NCBI GenBank assembly: GCA_002335605.1
Contig: BEDY01000001.1
Span: 3,844,001-3,908,000 of the forward strand
Direction: 5' to 3'
DNA: 64,000 nt
DNA from: Prillingera fragicola
Lineage: Eukaryota; Basidiomycota; Tremellomycetes; Trichosporonales; Trichosporonaceae
Below are positions 33,084 to 44,772 of the stretch, one piece after another. Positions within the stretch are counted from its first letter, which is position 1, and every line of letters begins with the position of its first letter. The position numbers were made by a program, and so were the translations under genes. The notes beneath the pieces are model-generated. The model was not told the origin of the DNA. It did no database searches and saw only the letters and a list, made by a program, of their open reading frames with translations.

Positions 33084-35735
33084 TTAGGCGCCAAGCGTGC
33101 CAATCTCTTGGGCCAAGTCCGAGACCCTCTTCTCGTTCAGACTCTTTGCGCGCGCGTACACTGCGACCTTTGCCGTTTTCACCTCGCCCACGGCCAGTCC
33201 GCCTTTAGCTTGCGACGACAGAAGATTGCCGAGGGCTACCGAGGCGCGGTAGATTGTTTCGCTGTCCGATTTCTCGTTGGACAAAATCTTTCCTTGTCAG
33301 TGCGGGAAGACGAATGGGGGCCGTGGTGACTTACAAAGGTTATGAGGGAGAGGAGGGTCGGCGCCTGGGCTGCCGGGAGGGTACCGTTGAGGGCAAGGAT
33401 GGAGTAGCTTCTGTCAGTATGAGCTACCAGAGGCGAGACTTACTTGAGCGCAATAGTGGCGAGGGGGAGCTTGGCCGTGCCAATCTCCTCCCACTTCCTA
33501 CCCGTCTTGAGGGCGGGGAGTAGACCCTGGGCCGTTGCTGTGAGGGTCGCGCGGCCGGGGGCGGTGCTGAAGAGGTTGGCAATAGTGCGCAGTGCCAGGA
33601 GCTGGTTGGTGCTGCGCGACTTGGACGCAGTCCAAGGTGCTGTCCAGGAGGCGGCAGCGAGCAGGGCCGAGGGGGCAGACTCGGTGCTGCCGAAGACCGG
33701 GGAGAGGAGGGCAAGGACACGGAGCATGTCGACGACTGGTTGTTAGCACTTGTATGACAGGAAAGACGTACGAGGGAAGCGGTGGTCGTCGTCCCACTTT
33801 TGCGCAAGGGCGAGGAGGAGTGAGGGGTCGTACGTCTCGTTGGCCGCGGGCTTGTCGGCAGCGACGATCTCGAAGGCCTCCTTCAGGCTTGTAGCTGTAG
33901 CTTCGTCAAGAGCCAGATCCGGGGACGACGCCTTGAATTCGTCGTTAAACTGCTCGAGCTTGGCCTGTGCAGCCGCGGCGTTGATCTTCTTGAACGACAG
34001 GTACGTCTTGACCGGAAGGACGCGTGTGATGGCCGCCGGCTGGGTCGAGTATGCGCCACCGCCAGTGAGGGGGTCTCCTCCGTACGAGACGCCCGGCTGC
34101 GCACCCCCGCCAGTGTAGCGCGATCCGCCCGTGAAGGGGTCGCCTCCGCCGCTGCCACCACCAGGCTGAACACCGCCACCAGTGTATCGTGACCCGCCGG
34201 TGAAGGGATCGGCATATTCGCCACCACCTGTACCCAACTGGACGCCCTCCGTGTTCTTTTGGATAAACTCGACAACCTGCTCGCCATAGCTCGATGGAAG
34301 CTCGTGCTTGTTGAGGAAACGCTCCGCAGCGACCCACGGGTTCTCGGACACGTTGTAGGGGAGCTTGAGCGGGGGCATGCCCTCGGACACGTCAACGTCA
34401 AACACATAGTCGTACTCCTGTCCCTCGTAGAGCTGCTTGCGACCCGAGCCAACGGCGTCAACGACTTGGCCAATCTGTTGCCACGTCGTGCTAGCGGCAG
34501 ACCACTGGTAGGCCTCGACGTTGTCGCCGTTCTTGATCATGATCACCTGGCCCTCCTTCTTGCCCGGGCGGCCGAGAGCCTCCATGCCGGGAAGGTCGGA
34601 GCGCTTGACATCGCCCACCTGGCTCTTGTCCAGCTGGCGCTCGCTCACCGACTTGTCCCACTCGGCGCGCTCGGCTTCGGGCGCAGCAAGATCGGGGTTC
34701 TGGGTGAAAAAGCGGATCGACGAGTCGGCCGATGCAGAGGAGATGTACATGCTAGTGCCGTCGGCGGTGGGGACAACAGCAGCCGACCACAGCGAGAGTG
34801 ATGAATGACTGATTGTCTGGACGAGTTCAGTGTCAGACCAGACACGCAACGTGCCATCCTCGCCCGACGAAACAGCGCCAGAACCGTTGGGGAACGCCGC
34901 CACCGAATAGACAAACGACGTATGACCAGAGAGCGAGTGCACGGGCACAGGATTGTCAAAGTTATACAGGTTGACGAGACCGTCGTTGCCGCAGCTCCAG
35001 AATCCAGATCCATCAGCGCGCAGGCTCAGACCACGCACACAGTCGGTGTGGCCAGTGTAGGTCTGCAATGGGTGGGAAGTGCCGTTGCTGACATCAATGG
35101 CGTGGAGGATGATGGTTTTGTCGGCCGAGGCTACTTATCAGCCCTGTCTACGTGTATGACTCACCTGTCAAGACGCGGTCCTCTCCAACAAAGCGCACAG
35201 CCCACACAGCCTGCTGGTGGCCCTCGATCTGGATCGCCTTGGCCCAATCCTTCCAAATGACAGCCGTCTTGTCCCAGCTTCCCGACGCAATGAGACCGCC
35301 CTTGCTAGCGTCGATGCAGCAGAGATTCTGACGGTGCTCAATAAGAGTGCGCTCGGGTTGCTGAGTGGGTGCGTCTATAGCGGGTGGCCCGGACGTGAGG
35401 GAAGGAAGGAGGAAGGAAGAGAGCATGCCCGATGATGATCCGGTGACGAGGTAGGCTACGTCGTTAGCTCAAACCGCTGCCGTAGAGTCTGGCTCACCTT
35501 GTCCTCCAACAGTGGTCATGGTAGCACAGCTAACGTAGCGCCTCTCGAGGTCTTCGACGCGGAGCTTTGCGTCCCACTCGTTGTGCCCGTTGCCTGGACC
35601 CCACAGGATTGCCGAGCCGTCGCGGGAAGCGCTGACGAGCAGTGGAACCTGGGGATTGGGAGCTGTAATATTCCTGACATCTGCCGAGTGACCGTGCAGA
35701 GTGAAAGCCAGCTGGTATGGCGTTTGGGATGCCAT
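33084..35735 (-). CDS. DOA1: PLAA/Doa1-type ubiquitin-binding WD40-PFU-PUL protein, 819 aa
   Basis: Exons 35735-35498, 35455-35165, 35130-33772, 33735-33444, 33410-33335 and 33287-33084; introns 42, 34, 36, 33, 47 nt; phases agree. WD40 repeats fill about the first 300 residues (FTLHGHSADVRNI, TLIEHRQNLCCID, IEGHQQAVWAVRF, YTGHTDCVRGLSL, LSGHTSFVYSVAAF). The PFU domain (YEGQEYDYVFDVDVSEGMPP, WVAAERFLNKHELP) follows, then a Gly-rich linker with DPFTGGSRYTGGG repeats, then the PUL Armadillo-type domain. Doa1/PLAA works with Cdc48 in ubiquitin turnover. The last acceptor (AAAG) is the only one keeping phase. Confidence 0.93.
34050..34225 (-). repeat. In-gene repeat encoding DPFTGGSRYTGGG units
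   Basis: Three imperfect 39- to 60-nt units in the linker between the PFU and PUL domains of the DOA1 gene. Such DPFTG repeats are known from PLAA/Doa1 linkers in other fungi (general knowledge, not checked). Confidence 0.6.
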
Positions 35736-36159
35736 TTTGATAGTGTTAAGTGTAAGCAACAACACAAGTAGTGGGCCGTCATCGCTGCGTCAGCGTCTGA
35801 CGGACTGGAAGGGTTTAGTCACGTGATTTGGCACGTGTGTGCGGGGTCTCCAGGAATGTGTGACGTCGCGTGGCCGGGGGGATCGGCGGGGGCCGTTTGG
35901 ATGCATGCGTCTTCCTCGTGCGCTGTTTACATTTCGCAACATCCAGCGACGACGACTGCTGTGCCTCTTTACACTCTTTCGCTCTCTTGCTTTTATACAT
36001 CTCGGACACACACACACATCCAACGCAACAGGCATCTCACTCCTCGGCACAACGCACAACACTTAGGAGTCTACTAGGCACGGCGCTCCACCTCCACCTT
36101 CTCGCACACACTCTACTCCCTCTCCTTTCGGTCCCAGTCACAGCCGAGTCACACCCATC
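35736..36159. promoter_or_regulatory. Divergent promoter region, DOA1 and HSL-type hydrolase
   Basis: 424 bp between divergent starts, with pyrimidine-rich stretches near 35970-36130 ahead of the plus-strand ATG. No other gene. Confidence 0.45.
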
Positions 36160-39100
36160 ATGAAGGGAGACTTTTTAATGCCCCAAATGCTCGCAGAGTG
36201 TATGTCCCTCTGTCTGGTCCTTCTATTCACCAGCAATGCTGAACCTACATGTGCTGATGCTCCTAGCGGGACCCCTCATCATCGACACTCTGGTAAAGCA
36301 CTACATCACCCCACGAAAGAAGAGGGAAGATGAGGAAGGCCATGACACGGCCCGCGTCGACTTGATTTATGATGAAGGTGGGTCATGAGGGCAGAGTCAC
36401 GGCTGACGCTCCAGCCTTCAGCATTGCCAAAGTAAGCTCACCGACATCGTTGCCTCATTGACCGCAGACGTTTCTCAACATTTCATGCCAGTGCGTCACA
36501 CAAACAATAGCCACTGCTGACATCAATAGACACCCCGTAGCAGCACTCCAAAAATTTGGTATCGCACGCACCCCCGCCCCACCATGGGTAGCAGTACATC
36601 GTTTAATCATCCCGCAAGTGACACTCTCGAAAGCCGCCGACAAGCTCGTGGCAGCGCTCGGAGGCGAGGAAATGGCCTACAAGATTGCCGGTGGGACGAT
36701 GTGGTGGCAAGTCCGGGCTGGACCTGGAGTCGAGGCAGAGTGGATCACCATGAAGAAGGATTATCGCCAATACGTCAACGAGGACAAGGCGTGGCAGAAG
36801 GCGAGGGATGAGGCGCTCAAAAAGGAAGACGGCGAGAATGGCGACACAGGCTGTAAGTGTCGTGGTCGAGAGGTGAGCTGACGCCAGTCACGCCGGAGAT
36901 GAACAAGATGCGCTGCATGTTATACAGTGGGTACAAAGTCTTGAACAGCGCTGACAGCCAGTCCACGGTGGAGCGTGCGTATTCGGCAAGGGTAACCACT
37001 GATAGCAGCTTCTATTGGGGGTCAATCAATACCCACAGATACACAATCTGGCGCTACGCTCGCAAGATGCACGGCCGCTGCTTTGCGGTAAACTACAGGA
37101 GTGGGTCCTTCGGCTTCCCGAGCACACGCTGATCAGTGCAGAAGCGCCGCAATACCCCTTTCCGTGCGCTATTCAGGACTGCCTCGCAGCTTGGATGTAC
37201 CTCACCAACCCGCCACCGGGCGCCGAGCACACGGCCGTCGATCCAAAGAACATCATCATTGCTGGGGATTCCGCAGGCGGAAATCTGGTGTGGACGTTGC
37301 TGCAGATCTTGCGAGACACGCCGGGGCTCGACTTGCCGGCTGGCGCTGTGCTGATCAGTCCTGTGAGTGAGAACCGGAGATGAGCGCTGACAGCAGTGGT
37401 CCGACCTCACGCACAGCTTCCCGAGTGTGGTGCAGAACACGGCGACGGACATGATTCCGCCGTATAGCTTCATTCACGTAAGCAGACTGTTGCTAAACTC
37501 GCAGCTGACAAGGAGAAACCTTCTTCAATCTGGCCTCCTCCTCCTCCAGACCTCACGCAGGAGATGCAGTCTCACATCCGTGACCGGGTCAAAGGCGCCA
37601 TGAGCAAACTGGGACGTGGGGACGCGAAGGATCTCACCTCTGGGCACGGGGAGAACTGCGACGGCATCTCGCTCGTCCCCCAGGCATCGGACAAGACCAC
37701 GATCCACACCTCGGATCCCGACGCTGATAGCAAAGTCAAGAAAATGTTAAAGCGAAAGGAGCAGAACGACGAGAAGCGCAAGTCGATGGGTGACGGGGGC
37801 AAGAGCGAAGAGCCGGTGGACCATAAGCCATTCATGGTCAATCCGGCGACTGCCTTTGACGCCCTCCAGCCGTACACTACGCACGGCAAGGAGCGCGAAC
37901 CTAGTGCCCAGTCGACGCTGGCGCGCATGTCGTACCCGATGACGCTCAACGTGTTTGGAGAGGACGTCACTATCGATACTCAGATTCAGCTTTATGCCGC
38001 CAACGCGCAACTGTGCCATCCTTACGTGTCGCCGGCGCTGGGATACCTCGGCGGTCTGCCGCCTATCCTTGTGATTGCTGGCAACAGCGAGGTCCTGCGT
38101 GACGAGATTATCTACGCGTGAGTATCATCCTCATCCCCCCAGACTTTGCTGACGAGACGAGGGCACACAAAGCAGCGGACCCGGAAAAGTATCCCGTGCG
38201 CGAGGATGTCAAGAAACTTCTCCCCTCGCTGCAAGGCATTGAGAAGAAATACGGTCCGACCGACGTCCATCTCCAAGTCTACGACGGCGTGGGCCACGAC
38301 CTCCCCCTGTTCTCCATGACCCGCCCCAGTCGAGGATGTTTTCGCGCGATCGCCAATTTCTGCCGCTACGTCACGCCTGCCGCTCCGGGGTCTCTAGCAC
38401 AGACGGGCGAGTCGGGGTCAGAGCTGGGCGCCACGCCAGGCGTGTCGCCTGGTATAAGCCCGAAAATCAGTCCCAGCCTCGACGGCGGGGATGTGTTAGG
38501 AGGTTTGATTACGGAGAGTCCGTCTGAGAGTCGCGCGCCGTCTCTCTCTGGCCAAGGAGGCGTTATTGCGGAGAAGAAGTTGAGCGAGGGTCCACCGCCG
38601 CTCGTGAGGGAATTGTCGGAGCCGCCGGTCATCAGCCGTCTGGAGGCGCTCAAGCTGCAGGAGGGTAAGCGGCCTAGTCCGCGCATCAACACGGGGGACA
38701 CGCCGAGTCTATCCTCACCGACCGAGTCGACGAGTCTCAAGGGCTCGACGTCGCCGGCTTCTTCAGTCAAACCTAGCCCTGGCCTCCCCCGGCAGGAAAC
38801 TGCTCCGCCACAACTGCAACGCACAGACTCGGCGATGAAACGCATGTCGGGATTCTTCAACCTCGGCTCACGCACCGAGACACTGGCGTCGACGGGTAAA
38901 GATGGCGCGCCGCCGTCCAAGGCCAAGGCAGGGACAGCTGGTTGGGCAGGTATCTATGATGGCGCAAATGTGAGTTACCCGATCGCAATCATCGCTGACA
39001 GCAGCCGTTTGTGGACCACATGATCCGCGAACGCGTTGATTTCGACGGCGTCACCCGTCCGCTTGAGCCCGCCTCCGAGCTCCCAGCGTGCACGATGCCG

Positions 39101-39949
39101 TTTGACGAGATTGGGATGATCAAGGAAGGCCCAGCGATGCGGTATGTCGAGGGCCAAGCAAAGTGGAACCACAAGTACAGGCACACGTCGAGACGCATTG
39201 CGCGACACAGGAAGAAAAACCTGCATCTGTCCCGGACGAGTGATTTGGGCAAAATTGTCAAGATTTTGCAAAAGCACGTTGCCGGGCATCATGGGCATAA
39301 ACCCGGCCACGGGCATGGCAAGGACACGGTGCGCATGCCTGGAGCGTATGCGATTCCCGAGAGCATCATTGCGCAGCTGCAGCCTACGCCGGGGAGTAGC
39401 GGTGCCAGCACGCCGGAACGTCGGCTGAGCGGGGACAGCTCAGTGCCACACGCGCCAGAGGTTCCCATGACGGACGACGAGGCGGGAGCCGACGCGAGCG
39501 CCTTGGGCGACGAGCCGTCGTCAGAGGAAGAAGCAGTTCTCGGCCCGGCCGCCCACCAGCCGTGCGACGGAAGCTGGGAATGGGCGTGGGCGCTGGGAGA
39601 CGAGGCTCCCCCGCCCTCTGCGATTGTGAGCCGGCGCGACGTGCCCGAGGGACGCCGGCTGGCGTTGCTCGCGGACCGCCTGGCGCCGTCGAGCGGCACG
39701 TCGGCCTCGCCGTTGACTATCTGGGTCATGCTTGCTACGGCGTTTGGGCAGCAGAGCGACGGGACGTCAAAGTCCTCGCGCATGTTTAGGGAGGTGCAGG
39801 GGGTGGCTAGGCGGGAGGAGACGTTGCTGAAAAAAGAGGCAGAGAGGCTCAAGAGGGAAAAGGACAGAGAAGGGAGTGGTGGGGAGAGTGCGGGGGAGAG
39901 AAAGGAGAATGTATTCAAGCGTCTAGGGAGTAAGCTGGGCTTGGAGTAG
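36160..39949 (+). CDS. HSL-type alpha/beta-hydrolase with long C-terminal extension, 1105 aa
   Basis: Thirteen exons: 36160-36199, 36267-36377, 36415-36431, 36468-36490, 36530-36852, 36888-36926, 36962-36974, 37009-37100, 37142-37362, 37397-37477, 37516-38117, 38162-38969 and 39002-39949. All phases agree. The hydrolase core has the oxyanion motif HGGAFYWGS (split over a 13-nt exon), AVNYRKAPQYPFP, the nucleophile GDSAGGN, an acid region ILVIAGNSEVLRDE, and the His region VYDGVGHDLPLF. These define the hormone-sensitive lipase/steryl esterase class. An insertion of about 170 residues separates nucleophile and acid; the last ~450 residues are Ser/Pro-rich and basic. Confidence 0.85.
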
Positions 39950-40045
39950 AGGGGATGGTCACATGCGTTGTATGATGCAAAGAGACTTAAATGCAGGCGC
40001 TGCAGAGGTGCAGTCAATTTAGAGTAGGCGTTGGCAGAAAAATCG

Positions 40046-42108
40046 CTACTTCTTCTTGCCCCCGACATCCTCCTTGATCCACCTCCGCGGCACACCCCTC
40101 GCGGCCAGACCCTCCATGACGGCCTTGGTCTGCGTGCCCTGCACGAGCACCTCTTTCAAGTTGAGTTTGGGGCTTGCGCCAGTGAGTGGCGCAACCGACG
40201 ACGAGCCAGCGCAGACACGGCGCATCTCTTCGGAAAACTCGTCGGGGTCGATCCCAAAGGCCTCCAGCCCCGAGACGAGGGTTACCGTCTTGCGGCCTTG
40301 ACGGGTGCGGATGGCGATGGTGATGGGGGTCATGTTGCCCTTTCTGCGCAACAGTTAGCTTTTGTTTCAGAACAGGAGCGAGATACACACTTTACGACGC
40401 CGCCAATGCTGACACTCCACGCCACACCCGCGCGCAAGCGACGCAGAATCTCGTCGCGCTGCAGCCTAGCGCCGGCCTTGTCCTTCCTCAGTCCCACGGC
40501 CGTTGATAGCGTATCGTCGAGCGTGACGATGCGACGGTCATTCGGGTCTTCCAGCTTGTGCTTGAGGACATAGTCGTCCAGCAGGGGTTTGAAGGACGAA
40601 GACGAGTTCAGAGAGCGTTCCTCCACCCCACAGGCTTCCCAGAATCCCACGGCGCTGCCGCTCGGCTTCCAGAGCTCCTCGATGGCAATCTCGCGGCCGC
40701 CCTTGCCTCCGGCAGAGGCTGGAGTAGCCGCTTCCGCTGCAGCAGCCTCGCGAGCCGCACGCTTTGCCGCTTTGGTCTCCTCCTCAGCAACTGTGAGGAA
40801 TGGAGCGTGGGCTTGGATGAGTGGGTGCTTGGGGTCAAATCTTTAGGTAAGCAATGCCCGTTGCGCAGTTGCACTCACCCAGTGACGACGACCTCGCCCT
40901 TGGTCTCCTTGACCTTTACGAGACCCTCCTTGCCGATCTCCTTCATCCATTTTGCGAGCTTCTTCCACTCGCTCTTGCCAATAACGACATCTTCCCGGCG
41001 TGCTGCTGGAATGTAGGCGGGGCGATTAGGCAAAATGTAGCCGCTGTACAGCTGAGACGACGGGAGAGGGAGGAGGGTTGGCGAGATCGATGAGAGGGTC
41101 TGGAGAAGCGCGGCGGAGAGGAGGGTGGAAATCTCGGACGGGGTGAGGGGGGGTGCGTTTGCCGCTGGTGCGGCGTTCTCGCTGACTGAGAGAGACGCAA
41201 TGTCGTCTGTAGCTCCGTCGGCATCAGGGGTTGCCTCGGCCTCCGCTGGCACCGCAGGAGCCTCGCTCTCTGGTGGAGGCATGAGCGGCTTGCGCGGTGA
41301 TGGAAGGGGGAATGAGTTGAGCGTGGGCTTGGAACCCATATCCCAGAGACTGCATGTCAGCACGGCTCCCAAGCCAGCGCAGGACCACTCACTGGTCGTC
41401 AATAATACACAACATGTCGGCAAACTTGCCCTCCTCGCGATCAACACCCTCCTGGCGATGCTTGATTAATCGCTCGAGAGCCTCACCGAGTCCGCCCTTG
41501 GCAACGACGCGTGCAACACCGGCGTAGCTCACGTTTCCGTCGCCCTTGGTGTCTGCCACCAGTGCAACGACCTCACCTTCGCCCACGTCCGGCAGGCGCC
41601 AGGGTGTGCTCATGTGTCGGACCGCCGGAAGAAAGAGGGGCGCGCCGCTGAAGAGCGGTGGAGGGAGGGGGTGGTGGATCTGGAGCACTGGAAGTGGGGG
41701 TGTTGGCAGTGACTGAGCAAGAAGTGAGACTGGGCTGTTAGCTCTGGGAATACATAGGAAACGCACGCGTTGGAATGAGCTCCTTTGAGCCCCTGCCGAA
41801 CGACATCCACAATGGCTCGCCGTCAGGCGACATGTACATGGTCTGCAAGTCAGCACTCCATGTCGTCGAGCTTCAGACTGTCCAGAGGCAGTGAAAGGAC
41901 TCACTCCCTCGACACCTCCACTGGTCTCGAATCCCACACTTCTCAGTCCATCGGGCATGAGCGTGTTCTTCACGACCTTCCCTTCGCCCTCGGGCACACC
42001 CTCCAGAATGGCGGGGTGCTGCTGCACCGCTGAGGCGAGCAGCTGTCGGCGCGCCGATGACCGCAGCGGCGTCGCGTTCGATTGATGCGCGAGGGATTTC
42101 TTGAACAT
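40046..42108 (-). CDS. TMA64: eIF2D (Tma64), 611 aa
   Basis: Exons 42108-41905, 41842-41767, 41729-41393, 41349-40879, 40840-40391 and 40343-40046; introns 62, 37, 43, 38, 47 nt; phases agree. The N-terminus MFKKSLAHQ and a PUA domain (LFLPAVRHMSTPWRLPDVGEGEVVALV) are typical of the eIF2D/MCT-1 group. A middle winged-helix/SWIB-like region (LLPLPSSQLYSGYILPNRP, SEWKKLAKWMKEIGKEGLV) and a C-terminal SUI1/eIF1-like domain (TIAIRTRQGRKTVTLVSGLEAFGID, AGSSSV) follow. eIF2D acts in non-canonical initiation and 40S recycling. A Pro-rich insert (PLPPPLFSG) precedes the PUA core. Confidence 0.93.
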
Positions 42109-42527
42109 TGCCTGTCGCTGGTGTTGGGTGGCAAGGTCGACAGGACAAAGGGAATGGGTAATGTCAACTTTTGGATGACGCGGGTGAGCGTCAAGTCGCC
42201 GAGACGTGCCGGCGGTATCTCGGTGCTGGGCTCTGTATCGCGAGCTACAGCGTGTACAGATGAGCAGCAGCTTAGGCAGGTGTAGAGCAGGACAGATGTC
42301 TGGATGAGTAGTACACAGAAGGACGCGGCATGCACGAGCCACTCGCCTACTGGCCTCCACCATCATCTCGGCCAACCAACCACCCCTCAAGCCTTCACCT
42401 CTCTCGTGGCCGCCAATGATATGCTAAGCATGCATGCTACAGTGCGAAAGTCTATGAGTGTACAGCCCACGTCGGCATTGATGGCCGGGTGCGGCAAGAT
42501 GAAGGACAGGAGCAAAGTGGTAGCGCA
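42109..42527. other. Intergenic
   Basis: eIF2D promoter side and 3' side of the CX9C gene. Minus-strand frames continuing upstream of the eIF2D start are read as non-coding. Confidence 0.5.
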
Positions 42528-43019
42528 CTACCACTTGCGTCCCATCGACTTCTGGTCAAATGTCAGCATTTGCGCGTCACCACAGCTACAGCACAGGGCG
42601 CAAGCTCGAGCGCCTTCGCAACCCTTTCACCGCGCAGGCAGGCGAGCGAGCATCCCGGTCCTGAGGACGATGCGCGAGCTGGTTTCCCATTTGATAAACT
42701 CACCTGGACACACTCCTTGAAGGCCTTGAACTCCTCTGCGCACATATCCCGATGAACTTCCTGGTACTGCCTTCCAATACAGGCGCCGTACACCAGCGAC
42801 TAAGCCGTCAGTATTACGTTCACCAGTCACGCGTCATGGCGACATAGGACAAGGTCATTGGGTAGAGCAAGGCCTTAGCAGCGAGCAGTTGCTCTTGCCC
42901 TGGCAAGTCCCAGTGTTCGCCCATACACAGAAGACACATACCTGCTTGGCACACGACTGAGCGCTCTTGGCGAGCGTCTTGAGGGGCTGCTTGTCGGCGA
43001 ATGTTGCGCGGGCGGGCAT
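42528..43019 (-). CDS. Twin CX9C protein, NDUFAF8-like complex I assembly factor, 65 aa
   Basis: Exons 43019-42942, 42799-42704 and 42551-42528 (only 24 nt); introns 142 and 152 nt; phase 0 throughout. Two CX9C motifs are visible, C-AKQSLVYGA-C and C-AEEFKAFKE-C, with YGAC and an F-x-ALR-like second helix in the same arrangement as NDUFAF8. The second motif's helix also fits other CHCH proteins, so the name is tentative. Such proteins are folded by Mia40 in the intermembrane space. The gene is missed by simple frame scans because the longest exon is 96 nt. Confidence 0.7.
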
Positions 43020-43382
43020 GGTGGGGTGGTGTGTTGTTGAGAAGTGGAGGTTTCGCAGTTTCAGTCACACAGTGGATCGGGTGGGCAGCCCCAGCCAAGA
43101 GCAACAGCTGCATCGCTTGCAAGGCTGGTGCAGCCTTTGCAACGTACGTGTATCGGTGTTACATGAGAGATACAATGATCACACAGCCAGAGATAGGAGA
43201 TGATACGGAAACCCAGATTTCAGAGCTTCTGGCCAGATGGGGAAGATACATTTAGGACTCGCGACGGCACCGCCGGCCTGTACACGGCGTGAAACTCGCT
43301 CTGATGCGACAGTGCCAGAGATTCGGCCGCAATCTCGTTGTCGCCCGTAATGCCGGGAAAGGTCCTTACGAGCGCGTCATGG
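43020..43382. other. Intergenic
   Basis: Promoter side of the CX9C gene and 3' region of the SUMO-like gene. A frame at 43220-43441 overlaps the last exon of that gene in another frame and is not supported. Confidence 0.5.
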
Positions 43383-44351
43383 TTACCATGGCAGGTCCAG
43401 AGACTGTCTGTCAGCATGGGCTTGTCCATGTCCAGGAGCACTCTTACTCTATTGGTCTGTCAAGCTGTTGCACCTTGGCGACCGCTCTCTGCCCAGTCAG
43501 CTTTGTCTGTCCCAGTACTGGCGCACCTCTATCTCGCCCAGCCTTGTTGCGCCATTTATCCTCAGATCATTCCACTCGTCCTTTTCTGGATGGCGTACGC
43601 GAATTACACGCGTCTCTTCTGCATCATGTCAGGGCGCCCTACTTGTCAGTACTCACTGTAAAGCTCTGGAGCCAACTGTCTCCCACCCTCGTCATACCGC
43701 ACTTCGACTTCATCGCCCGACTTCAATGCTGTGCGCGCGATAGTGTCGTCTCGAAGTCGTGTATCGCCAAACACCAAGCTGAACATCAGCCCAGTCAGAG
43801 CTCACACTCACAAGCAGCAACTAGGATGCACCTGGTAAAGCTTGGAAAACTTGAACTTGGCTCACGTCAGCACTTCGTACGCCCTCTGGGTAGAAGTCAC
43901 TCACCCGGAACTCGCCCAGCGTTGTCCCCTCGCGCACGACCCACTGGTGCCGGTCACCCGTCTCAGTGTCCAGTGTAATTAAACGAATATATCCCGCTAC
44001 ATCGCGTCAGCACCAGACCATGCCTTGGGCACTGAGACGCACGATTGTGGTCTGCCCATTCTTGTTCTTCCTCCGCTGTCATGTAGCCGGTCTGGGAGTT
44101 AATGGCTTGAACCTCCCCAGAGTGACAGACATACCCTATGCTTGTCAAAAATGCGTCTGCGTTTCTTCGGGCCCGCAGCGTCGGTTGCTAGTGTACGTCA
44201 GCCGAGTAAAGGTCGCGTGACGGAGACGCGTCGGTAGCGAGCAAACCCCCCAGCAGCCGACGGCAGCGCAGCAGTGATACATACCGGTCACCTTTTTCGT
44301 TACAGTGTCTGATCTCGCTTTAGATGTGCTGAACGGTGCCGCTGTGGGCAT
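43383..44351 (-). CDS. SUMO-like protein with internal di-glycine, 194 aa
   Basis: Exons 44351-44285, 44187-44135, 44091-44043, 43996-43905, 43855-43812, 43778-43657, 43618-43527, 43488-43448 and 43407-43383; introns 33-97 nt; all phases agree. A basic N-terminus (PKKRRRIFDKHR, possible nuclear signal) precedes a ubiquitin-like fold: YIRLITLDTETGD, TTLGEFRFKFSKLYQ, CFLVFGDTRLRDDTIARTAL, GDEVEVRYDEGG. The GDEVEV then GG matches the end of mature SUMO (GDVIEVYQEQTGG). About 60 residues follow, with a second partial ubiquitin-like strand pattern. An alternative ending is stop 43497 if intron 43489-43526 is retained. Confidence 0.6.
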
Positions 44352-44772
44352 GATATTGAGGGTGGTATGATGGAACAATGGGCACACAGTCAAAGGGGGG
44401 TGTTGTTGATGGAGGTCGCATGTGGAGGTCCAAGCGCGAGGCTGGCGGAAATAGGCCTACGGACTGGTCTATCGGCGCGCGAGCCTAACAGAGTGGAGGT
44501 CAGTCATCATCATCTACGACAGAGTAGACCTTTGATAGCGACCAGGATGGCCTGAGTGTGGTGATGTAGTCGGCAAGGTTAAATGACGAAAGAAGCTACT
44601 TGAAACGTCAGATAGAAGGATGCGCAAGAATACGCATAGATCGTCCGCTCGGCCGCCCTTCTTTCCACCGCAAAGCTGGGCCTGTCCAAAGGGGTATATA
44701 TGCATGGTATCGGATCGCCTTCACTGGTCTCCCTCCAAAACATGACGGAGCTCTTACAACTGAGATCAAACT
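44352..44772. other. Intergenic
   Basis: SUMO-like gene promoter side and URM1 3' side. Nothing supported. Confidence 0.5.

Noticed and set aside
41389..42390. Long continuous minus-strand frame over the eIF2D 5' region
   Set aside because: It runs through two introns by chance; the eIF2D N-terminus MFKKSLAHQ starts at 42108.
43220..43441. Frame with LWTCHGNHDALV, read at first as the C-terminus of the SUMO-like gene
   Set aside because: A chain through exons 43618-43527, 43488-43448 and 43407-43383 keeps phase with better splice sites and puts this segment in another frame.
43497..43618. Alternative last exon of the SUMO-like gene ending at 43497
   Set aside because: Possible by intron retention, but GTGCGC donor, CTGAC branch and CAG acceptor at 43489-43526 support splicing. 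Kept as an alternative only.
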